Source: Oenanthe sinensis (Eukaryota; Streptophyta; Magnoliopsida; Apiales; Apiaceae). Taken from it: a stretch of 64,000 nucleotides of DNA. The first letter of the stretch is position 1, and every line of letters begins with the position of its first letter. The stretch covers positions 25,542,860 through 25,606,859 of the forward strand of contig CM053796.1 in assembly GCA_028671895.1 (NCBI GenBank). Direction: 5' to 3'. The position numbers and the translations under genes are program-made. This document shows positions 55,913-64,000 of this stretch, piece after piece. The notes below the pieces were generated by a model, which worked only from the letters and a program-made list of their open reading frames with translations, had not been told where the DNA came from and did no database searches.

Positions 55913-58462
55913 TTAGGTGTTTTTCGGAACCCAATGATGTTTGGGCCCGGCATCAATAATTTCCTTTTTCTTTTCAGATACAGAAGGCTTTGCCTTGTTG
56001 CCATCAGGGGCATTCATCTTGACTTTGTCTTTTCCCTTGTCAACCTTGACTGGTTTGTCAGGTTTGGGAGTAGACTGGTCACTCCTAACTTTAGGAGGAC
56101 TTGAAGTCTTAGTCTTTGACCCCGCATGCTTTTTCTTACTACTACTAGATGAATGTTCAACAGATGCACTAGCAGTATTCATTAAATTAAAATAAGCATG
56201 CATGATGTTTACAGCACATGGAATACAATTAGGATTATTGCATTTGGCATGATTTGCATACATGTTAGGCAAAGCAGCAGTTGCAGGCATGGTATTACAA
56301 CCAACAGATTTTTCTTCCTCTACATAGAACGGACAATAGTAAGACAAATGATCAGTTTGATTACAGATATAGCATGCCTTTCTAGCTCGTGTAGATGTAG
56401 ATACAGATACATGTTCAGTTTTAACTGCCTTTACAGGTGCTTTCATTTGGTCTGACCCTGCTACCCATTGTTTATATGACACCGTCTTAGCCTCCTTGGT
56501 TCCTACACCTCTCTTAGCATAAGCAATCTTACTCGCTCTCTTAGAAGTTGTAGGTTCTACTACTTTTTCTTCTGAATCTCTTTCAATTTTAATCTCTTGT
56601 TCAATTTTAGTAGCAACAGGATCTATGGTCCTAGGCTCAAAATGCTTAAAGATAGGTTTTCTAACATCCACTAAAACCTCAGGCACATCTTCTTTGACTA
56701 ACACTGGCTCTAACAACTCAGCAGCCCTATTTTTCTTTTTCTGTGTGTAGTCAAGTCCTATGTTTACTTTTTCATTTTTACTCTTGCCTGCCAGTTTCAT
56801 GTACATGTCCCTTTCTACGAACACTTTATTAGCGGCTTCTTTAAAAGATTGACATGTTATTTTAAGCTCAGCTAATTCATTTTTAAGTTCTTCGTTAAGG
56901 TCTTCCCTAATCTTAAGCTTGTGTTCTAAAACGTCTACCTGATTCATTAACTGCCTTTCTTTACTTTCTCCTGATTCTAATTCCTCTACCCTGGCCTCGA
57001 GAAGTCTATTCTTAAGTGAGAGTTTAGCATTTTCCTCATTAACATCAATTAGATTTAGTTGGAGATTGTACATGTCTTTAGTCATGGCAGCTAATTCATT
57101 TTGGTACTCAGAAATAGACATTTCATTTACGGTTAGAATTGGTACCTCTGATTGTTCTGAAGATTTTGCCATTAAAGCGAAATTGCATAGCTCCTGATCT
57201 TCATCTTCATCAGACTCGTCCCAACCCTTCCCTTCAGTCACAACATACGCCCGGCTTCCCTTCTGTTGCTTGCTAACCAAGGCATCATATTTCTTTTTCA
57301 GATCAGCATAGGATTCCTTGGGATGAACGTACTTGGGCTTCTTGCACTCTGTTGCGAAGTGCCCCAATTCATTGCAGTTGTAGCATCTGAACTTGTTCTT
57401 GTCTACCAGGTTAGGTCTGTAGCCACTACCAGATGTGCTACTTCGACCGCTGTAACTTCCCCGACCACTTACACTACTGCCTCTGCTGCTACTGCTGCCT
57501 CTTCGGCTGAAAGAACTACCAAATCGTCCTTTACCTCTTCTTTGCTTCCTGAAGCTGATATGAGCAAATTCTCGAGCAATACAAGCATATGACTTGTCTT
57601 CTAATTTGTCCAGCTCTTCAAGGGTATAGTATTCATCCTCACTTTCTTCGGATGGATCTTCAATGTCTAATACCACCCTTTCAGGATTAACAGTTTTCAA
57701 TGAGACAGCTGCAAGTGCCTTTACAGCAGACTCTTCAGCTACAAGTCCAGACTCACTTACCGCTTTGTGTTCTCCACTATTGTAGGATCTTCTTCTATCA
57801 TTTTGTTCCTGCTCCAGCTCGTAGGTCTTCAAAACACCATACAGCTTTTCGAGAGAAGTATTTTTCAAGTCTCTTGACTCTCGAATGGCAGTGATCCTGT
57901 GTTCCAGATGTTTAGGCAAATTCAAGAGAAACTTGATATTTGAATCTGCTAGTGGATAGACTTTATCTCTTATACTCAGCTCGATAAGCAATTTACTGTA
58001 ACGTTTGTAAACATCCGCTACGCTTTCTCCTCGTTCGCATCTGAACGATTCATATTCAGATATCAGAATGCGTTTGTGATTATCTCTAACTTCCTCGGTC
58101 CCCTCCATCACTACTGCCAGTTTATCCCACATGGCTTTAGCTGTTTTTAATCCCTTCATCTGAACATAGTACTCTGAGTTTAGGGATTCAATTATGACGT
58201 TGCGTAACGACGCATCCATACCGACCAATTCTTTATCTGCGTCTGAAAACTCCATTTCCTCTTTAGGAACAGACCGGGATGGTATTAGTATCCCTCCTTC
58301 CATTCGCTCTGGCTCAATTTTCATGGGTATGTATGGACCGTTTTCCAATATTCTCAAGTATACCTTGTTTATTGATTCAAGGTAAGCTCTCATCCTTCCG
58401 GTCCATTCGTCATAATGTTGTGCATCAAACGGAGGTATCTTAAATCTGTGTGCGGCGGCCAT
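55913..58462 (-). CDS. gag: Element C gag polyprotein
   Basis: 849 residues, uninterrupted. UBN2/DUF4219-type capsid domain at the N-terminus (MAAAHRFKIPPFDAQHYDEW), Arg/Ser/Gly-rich basic stretch, classical knuckle CYNCNELGHFATEC (plus positions about 57344-57386), long coiled-coil region, second knuckle-like CYICNQTDHLSYYC, and a Cys cluster CNNPNCIPCAVNIMHAYF like that of element B. The C-terminal Lys/Ser-rich tail ends HHWVPKNT, with the stop at 55913-55915. Start is the first ATG after the PBS leader. Best 45-50% similar by eye to B gag in the capsid domain. Confidence 0.93.
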   Translation of the reverse strand: MAAAHRFKIPPFDAQHYDEWTGRMRAYLESINKVYLRILENGPYIPMKIEPERMEGGILIPSRSVPKEEMEFSDADKELVGMDASLRNVIIESLNSEYYVQMKGLKTAKAMWDKLAVVMEGTEEVRDNHKRILISEYESFRCERGESVADVYKRYSKLLIELSIRDKVYPLADSNIKFLLNLPKHLEHRITAIRESRDLKNTSLEKLYGVLKTYELEQEQNDRRRSYNSGEHKAVSESGLVAEESAVKALAAVSLKTVNPERVVLDIEDPSEESEDEYYTLEELDKLEDKSYACIAREFAHISFRKQRRGKGRFGSSFSRRGSSSSRGSSVSGRGSYSGRSSTSGSGYRPNLVDKNKFRCYNCNELGHFATECKKPKYVHPKESYADLKKKYDALVSKQQKGSRAYVVTEGKGWDESDEDEDQELCNFALMAKSSEQSEVPILTVNEMSISEYQNELAAMTKDMYNLQLNLIDVNEENAKLSLKNRLLEARVEELESGESKERQLMNQVDVLEHKLKIREDLNEELKNELAELKITCQSFKEAANKVFVERDMYMKLAGKSKNEKVNIGLDYTQKKKNRAAELLEPVLVKEDVPEVLVDVRKPIFKHFEPRTIDPVATKIEQEIKIERDSEEKVVEPTTSKRASKIAYAKRGVGTKEAKTVSYKQWVAGSDQMKAPVKAVKTEHVSVSTSTRARKACYICNQTDHLSYYCPFYVEEEKSVGCNTMPATAALPNMYANHAKCNNPNCIPCAVNIMHAYFNLMNTASASVEHSSSSSKKKHAGSKTKTSSPPKVRSDQSTPKPDKPVKVDKGKDKVKMNAPDGNKAKPSVSEKKKEIIDAGPKHHWVPKNT

Positions 58463-58946
58463 TTTAATAAAATTTAAAATTAAGATAATACACTTTTCAA
58501 ATTACAATAAATTGTATTTACTTGAAAAATTAATTATCTCACTTTAAATATTCAACACTTAATATCCAACGGATTTTGCACTTAAGATTCAAGCAAGTTA
58601 GTTTTAATCACAGGAACAGTAGCAGGGTCCACCACTTTCTCAAGTCCAAACAAAAAGTTGTCCACTTCCTAGTTGACAGAAGTTTGATAATGTCCTTTTT
58701 GTTTAGTCAATCAGTTGATTCCAGTTTTGACCACAAGAAAATCCACAAAGCTCTAAAGTACAATATTTTGGAATTTTGTACAAATATTCCTTACACCATT
58801 ACTTAGAACTTTTTAGATCTATGACTTTTCCAGGAAGAAACAAATAAAAACTTTCGGCACAAACTTCAAGAAAAAATTAGATCTGGGATTTTCAAGAACC
58901 AACTCAAACAACACAATAGGATCTCTGTTAGATGTGTTTAACAGGG
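58463..58946 (-). other. Element C 5' leader
   Basis: Non-coding 484-bp leader between PBS and gag. AT-rich; no structure recognised. It would hold packaging signals by analogy with other retroelements, but none can be pointed to. Confidence 0.5.
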
Positions 58947-58958
58947 GCTCTGATACCA
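58947..58958 (-). other. Element C primer-binding site (initiator tRNA-Met)
   Basis: Minus strand TGGTATCAGAGC, a perfect match to the initiator tRNA-Met site, two bases from the 5' LTR. Confidence 0.95.
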
Positions 58959-58960
58959 AT

Positions 58961-60216
58961 TGTTAGGTCCAAAATGTTGTAGAGGGGGGGGGATGAATAC
59001 AACTGTTTAAAATTAATGAGAGAATAAACAATATGCAGGTAATAAATGATGACACAGAATTTCAAGAATATATCATTATATTCATTGAAGGATTTGCTAC
59101 AACATTCATAAAAGCATCATGATCAGTTGAACAATAAATACAGCAATTAAAGCTAGATTCAACTGATCCTCTCTCTCACTTTTTGTTTTACAGTAAAATG
59201 CTCTCTCTTTAAAAATTATCGTTGAATAATAGAGATGATGAAAAGTCTATCTACTAATAAAAACAAAGTGCTGCTTTTATAATGTCATGTAGTCTTGATC
59301 TTGTCCTTTTTGTATACGTAGCCCAATCAGGACTTCGACAACAAAAAGTACTTTCCCAACAACTCTGGATCAACCGTTCACAATAAGCCACTTGTCCCTT
59401 GAACATTAAATGTTACATATCTACCCGCATCTCGATCTTCGCCTGGACCCATCTCGATCTCGATCTGTGAAAATCTCGATCTCGATCTGGGAGAATCTCG
59501 ATCTTGATCTGTGAAGATCTCGATCTCGATCTGGGAGAATCTCGATCTCGATCTGTGAAGATCTCGATCTCGATCTATGAAGATCTCGATCTCGATCTGG
59601 GAGAATCTCGATCTCGATCTATGAAGATCTCGATCTCGATCTGCCGTGGATCGACATTTGCCTTGGCAAATATGTACTCATCGAATGTTGACTTTCTTTA
59701 GTGACTAATTGAGGATTAACCTTTATGAGCAAGTTTCCCTAGCTTCTTCAATTTCTTTTCCTCACTCAATTCAAATGAGATCTTCTATTACTGACATGAA
59801 CTTGCCTCCAATGTCCTGACACTTGATGCAATGGTCTGGTTCATAAGTGACTAGTCTTTTAGGGGTTCTTGCTTCTGAATGTCAGTTCTCATTTGTTGAT
59901 TAACCTTTACATTATCCAGATGTTGATATACATTACATGAAATCACTTTGGTCTTCTTGATACTTCTTTGACATTAATTTGATTCTCCATTAGATAAGTT
60001 AGGGCATGAGCAATACTGAGATTGAACTTCTTCTCACTTATGCATCCTTGATTAACCAAATTAGCTACTTGTAGTTACCAAGTATCATTACCATTTCTTC
60101 AGTTGATTGATTCCATGTGCTTCTTCAGTTTCTCTTGTTTTGCTGTTGTTTTATCTTTTCTCTAGTTGAGTTACATAGTAATTAAGTGTTACAAGTTAGT
60201 ACACCTATGCCTTTCA
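58961..60216 (-). repeat. Element C 5' LTR
   Basis: 1256 bp, same organisation as the 3' LTR: C-rich box 58979-59000, TATA box 59275-59281, word array 59428-59646. Differences from the 3' LTR include CAATAACTC/CAACAACTC, GTGTACGTGG/GTATACGTAG, ATGCACTC/ATGTACTC, TTGATGTA/TTGATGCA and one 6-bp array unit. Confidence 0.96.
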
Positions 60217-60221
60217 AACTC

Positions 60222-62445
60222 TATAGTACCATTCATGACATTCTCTCTAATGAAATGATACCCTATATCAATGTGTTTGGTTCTCCAATGTTGAACAAGA
60301 TTGTTTGTGATTGCTATGGCGTTTGTGTTGTCAGAATATATGAATTTTGCTCTGAAACAGTCCATAGTCTTGAAGTTAGTTCCTTATCCATAATATTTGA
60401 GCACAACAGCTTCCAGCAGCATATTCAGCTTCAGCTGTTGACATTGCGACTGAGTGCTGCTTCTTGCTATACCAGGAAACCAATCTTCTACCAAGGAATT
60501 AACAACTCCCTGATGTACTCTTTCGATCAATCCTACAACCAGCATAATCAGAATCTGTATAGCCAACAAGGTCAAAACTTGTATTTTTAGGGTACCAAAT
60601 TCCAAGATTTGGACTTTCATTAAGATACCTTAAAATACGTTTAACAGTTATAAGATGTGATTCCTTAGGGTCAGCCTGAAATTTAGCAGACAAGCATGTG
60701 GCAAACATAATATCCAGTCTACTTGCAGTTAAGTAAAGTAATGAGCCGATCATACCTCTGTAGCTTGTGATATCTACCCTCTTACCAGGTTCATCTTTAT
60801 CAAGCTTAGTGGTTGTTGCCATTGGGGTTTTAGCTGGAGATGCATCTTCAAGACCATACTTTTTCAAAAGATCTCTGATGTACTTGATCTGGCAAATGAA
60901 GATTTCATCTTTCCTTTGGATTAATTAGAGTCCAAGGAAGTAGTTCAGCTCACCCATCATGCTCATTTCATACTTACTCCGCATTAACTTAGCAAATCTA
61001 CTACATAACCGATCGTTAGTAGAACCAAATATAATGTCATCCACATGTACTTGTATTAATATCATGTCATTTTTATGCATTTTATTAAATAGAGTCTTAT
61101 CTATGATATCTCTAGTGAAACCATTTTCAAGTAAGAATACTGATAGAGTATCATACAATGTCTGAGGTGCTTGCTTTAGGCCATAGAGTTCTTTGAAGAG
61201 AAAGTATACAAAATCAGCAAATTCTGGATCTTCAAACCCTGGAGGTTGTTCTACATACACTTCTTCCTCTAGCTCTCCATTCAGGAATGCACTCTTCACA
61301 TCTATTTGATATACTTTAAAATTGAAATGTGTTGCGAATACCAAAAACATCATGATAGCTTCAAGCCTTGCTACTGGTGTATATGTTTCATCATAATCTA
61401 TTCCTTCTTTTTGGGAATAACCTTTAGCAACCAGTCTAGCTTTACTCCTCGTAACAATGCCATCTTCATCCAGTTTATTTCTGAATACCCATTTTGTGCC
61501 AATTACGGACTTATTCTTTGTCCTAGGTACCAGCTTCCAGACTTTCTATCTTTTGAATTGATTGATTTCTTCTTGTATTGTAATAACCCAATCTAGATCT
61601 TTCAGTGCTTCTTCAACTTTCTTTGGCTCTATCTCAGAGAGAAAACTAGAGAATAAGCATTCATTCTACAAAGCACATCTAGTTCAAACTCCAGCATCTA
61701 GATCTCCTAGAATTAACTCAAAGGGGTGATCTCTACTCCACACCCTATTTATAGGCAGATTTTCTCTAGATGATTCAATATGATTGTCATTATTGTGCTG
61801 AGTTCTATTAGTAGATCCTTCAGTTGCTCTCCCTGGGATGCTACTGGGTTGAGAATGAGATTCTTTGCCATTACTAGTAGTTTCTGTGAATCTTTCATTG
61901 TTTCCACTACTAGGGTCAGAATCATCATTGTTGTTATTCTCAATTGGTGCTTGATTTTCTATTGCAGCTTTAGGTTCTTCTTCACCTTCATCTGAGTTCA
62001 AATTTTCAAACTGCAGAGTTTCAGTGTCATCTATTCTTTGTAGACTTGGGAGCTTGAGATCATCGAAAGTTACATTCATGCTTTTAATGACCTTCTTGTG
62101 TTTAATCACATAAACCCTGTATGCTTTAGGTTCCAGAGAGTAGCCAAGAAATATGCCTTCATGAGCTTTGGATTCAAACTTTCCAAGATGCTCATCAACT
62201 TTCAGTACAAAGCACTTTGCTCCAAACACATAAAAGTACTCCAGTGTTGGTTTCTTGTTTGCCATCAACTCATATGGAGTCTTGTTATGATCTTTATTAA
62301 TCAGGGTACGATTTCGAGTATAGCAAGCTGTGTTGACTACTTCAGCCCAAAAGTATACAGGTAATTTAGCTTCATTCAGCATTTTTCTTGCTGCTTCAAC
62401 TAAAGTTCTATTCTTCCTTTCTACTACTCCATTTTGTTATGGAGT
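60222..62445 (-). pseudogene. pol: Element D pol, RNase H to integrase, degenerate
   Basis: Read right to left: integrase C-terminal region (62382-61684; FWAEVVNTACYTRNRTLINK), Asn/Ser-rich linker, start of RT (about 61600-61360, several stops), RT core (61353-60925; QIDVKSAFLNG), second RT/RNase H piece (60867-60499; YRGMIGSLLYLTASR, TDSDYAGC), then decayed RNase H to the C insertion. The RT active site reads VHVDD instead of YVDD, a damaged key residue. Frame changes lie near 61354, 60900 and 60490. Confidence 0.88.
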
Positions 62446-63893
62446 TGTTGGGTCCCGGAGATCGTAGAGGGGGGGTGAATACGATTCCCATTTTAAATAT
62501 CTGACTTTTATTTATTTTTGGGACAACATAAAAATTACTTTGGTTCAAACCCAGGTACTGTTCATCATCTTCTTCAACCTCAAGAACACCATTAAAATAA
62601 CCAAGATAATGAACGGTAAATCATCCAAAACACACAACACAACAAGATCCAAGAATATAACTTTATATTCATTGAAGTGGGGTAGATGCTACAACAAGTT
62701 CAAGAACAAAAGCTCAAGAACACAACAAAGAAATGATTTTTGGCTCCTCTAAAAATATTACAAATTCTAGATCTAGGAGACAAAAATCAAACCTATCTTC
62801 TAAACAAGATTTAGCAATGTTTACAATAGAAGATAGATGAGTGGTATGATAAAGAAAATCATGGCCCCAAAATATTAAAGTATTAGTTCGGCCATGGGGG
62901 AGAGAATAATTTCTCTCTCTCTCCCCTTTTCTTTCTCATCCGAATTCTTACTGAAGATAAAGACTTGGATTCTTTTTGTATATTGAAAAAGGGTTTGCTT
63001 TTTGCTTTTCCACCTTTTACTCTTGTCCACTCAAATCTTATCTTCAAAGTCATGTGCCAAGCATGCATTTGGAAATATTTAATGTAAAAGTAATATTTAA
63101 ATAAATAAATATAATATAAATAAAGATTGTCTTTATTTATAAAATATATAAATAATTAAATAAATACTTTATTTAATTAAATTAAATATTTCCATTCCAC
63201 TCTTCAATTTGTGTAGACTTCCTTATCCAAATACTCGGCCCCGTATACGTGACTCCACCACGTCCAAGTATTTGGCCTTCTAATATGTGAAGTTTTAGTA
63301 AGATCCAATCAGGTTGTGCCGTCTGTCCCTTATCCATTAGGCTGACATTTCTCCAACACTGATTTACCACCTTTGTTGATCCTCCACTTGACTCATGAAA
63401 ACCAACAACTTTAGAATGATTAAAACCATATTAACCGACGAGAGCTTGCCTCCAATGTCCTGACACTTGATGCAACGGTCTGGTTCATAAGTGACTAGTC
63501 TTGATAGGGGCTCTTGATTCCGAACATGATTCCACATTCTTCTTTGCAAACCTTACTTGTTGCTTCGATTGTAATGCACTAAAATCGTCATAGACTAAGA
63601 CAATCTTCTGTAGCTTCCACATCCTTGAATAGATGTCACCATCTTTTATTCTTCACTGAGGCCTGAACATGTTAATGAACTTCTTCCAGTGAGCTTCAAG
63701 TCTGTAGATGATCCTTTGATACTTTGTCTTAACTGAACTCTGTGATCCAAGATTTATGTGCACCTGCATATTATTACATGTCCTGTTCTATTGTTGAGTT
63801 ATCATCAACCATTACATAGAGATTACATTTAGCATTTCTATTACACATGAAAGTGCAGTGAGTTACTTCCCTTCACTCCTATCTCCATTTTCA
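62446..63893 (-). repeat. Element E 3' LTR
   Basis: 1448 bp; plus strand begins TGTTGGGTCC and ends CCATTTTCA, followed by a PPT. C-rich box at 62463-62482. The left target bases are GGAGT (62441-62445). About 80 bp at 63445-63525 closely match the C LTR (CTTGCCTCCAATGTCCTGAC, CAACGGTCTGGTTCATAAGT). No obvious family word array was seen in this LTR. Small ORFs here are chance. Confidence 0.85.
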
Positions 63894-64000
63894 ATCTCCC
63901 CCTATTTGGTTGATATGGAATAGCAATCAAATACTATTTCCCTTTACAATCTCCCCCAAAAGCAATTAAATAAAATTAACTGTTAGAGGATAACTCAACT
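63894..64000 (-). promoter_or_regulatory. Element E PPT (duplicated) and conserved box
   Basis: Minus strand AAATAGGGGGAGAT touches the LTR; a second tract, TTTTGGGGGAGATTG, lies about 50 bp upstream of it. The box GAGGATAACTCAACT is at 63986-64000. Several PPTs near the 3' LTR are a known Sirevirus feature. Confidence 0.75.

Larger units (their letters stand above)
45607..60216 (-). mobile_element. Element C: complete Sirevirus-type Copia retrotransposon
   Basis: 14,610-bp minus-strand element in D's RNase H, bounded by AACTC duplications (45602-45606 and 60217-60221). LTRs are 1262 and 1256 bp and differ by about a dozen visible substitutions plus a 6-bp difference in word copy number, so it is young but older than B. 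gag is intact, pol has one nonsense codon, and the aORF has one stop and one frameshift. Confidence 0.96.
39615..62445 (-). mobile_element. Element D: Sirevirus-type Copia retrotransposon, split by C and cut by E
   Basis: Minus-strand element inserted in G2 gag. Visible parts: 3' LTR (39615 to about 40579), aORF, spacer, last codons of pol (45496-45606), then after element C the rest of RNase H, RT and part of integrase (60222-62445). Element E interrupts the integrase; gag, PBS and 5' LTR are outside. AACTC at both sides of C confirms that the two pol pieces were contiguous. All genes are decayed, so D is older than C and E. Confidence 0.88.
62446..64000 (-). mobile_element. Element E: Sirevirus-type Copia retrotransposon, 3' end only
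   Basis: 3' LTR plus the last 107 bp of the internal region; the coding part is right of the window. Minus orientation is fixed by the PPT to the right of the LTR. It interrupts element D's integrase. Confidence 0.85.

Noticed and set aside
1..64000. Host protein-coding genes between elements
   Set aside because: Every sizeable ORF maps to gag, pol, aORF or the Tat antisense ORF; inter-element stretches are short and carry no coding signal.

Overview
The window is eukaryotic repeat DNA from a plant, almost certainly a eudicot. It is AT-rich and consists almost entirely of LTR retrotransposons inserted into one another. The primer-binding sites match plant initiator tRNA-Met, and LTRs of 0.8-1.4 kb carry TATA boxes and 5-bp target duplications. 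I found no host gene, tRNA, rRNA or CRISPR array. The species cannot be named from the sequence.

Layout, left to right. (1) 1-11112: element A, a minus-strand Copia element of Sirevirus/Maximus type (gag, pol, then an extra ORF after pol); its 3' LTR is left of the window. (2) 11113-15180: remnant H, an older minus-strand Copia element whose gag is split by a 2.8-kb Gypsy-like LTR (11251-14056) with about 0.9-kb inverted arms; its LTR holds a MITE with a TTAA duplication (14635-15057). (3) 15190-37737: G1, a minus-strand Gypsy element of Tat type: 3' LTR, long non-coding region, an antisense spliced ORF on the plus strand, then broken pol. (4) 16224-29783: element B, a complete plus-strand Sirevirus-type element inside G1, with perfect 5-bp duplications and LTRs that differ at one base. 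(5) 37738-39614: G2, a plus-strand relative of G1 inserted in G1's protease region. (6) 39615-62445: element D, a minus-strand Sirevirus-type element inside G2. (7) 45607-60216: element C, a complete minus-strand Sirevirus-type element inside D's pol, with AACTC duplications. (8) 62446-64000: element E, inserted in D's integrase region and running off the window.

The genes of A, B, C and D follow one plan: LTR promoter, PBS, gag, pol (protease, integrase, reverse transcriptase, RNase H), a 1-1.3 kb spacer, a long additional ORF (aORF), PPT, LTR. The aORF has a conserved N-terminal domain, a disordered or coiled-coil middle, and (in B, C, D) a conserved C-terminal domain. I see no signal peptide or membrane span, so it is unlikely to be an envelope protein.

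The main observation is that each family has its own short DNA 'word', repeated many times in just two non-coding places: the LTR directly upstream of the TATA box, and the spacer upstream of the aORF. The words are AGACTCTGA (A), AAGTCATACCGAG (B), GATCTCGATCTC (C) and TGTGTCGAATT (D). The Gypsy pair G1/G2 has a similar scattered word, GGGCGCGCCC. This suggests that the LTR promoter and a second, internal aORF promoter are paired through a family-specific code. Nearly all nonsense codons in the copies look like C-to-T or G-to-A transitions, as expected from decay of methylated DNA.
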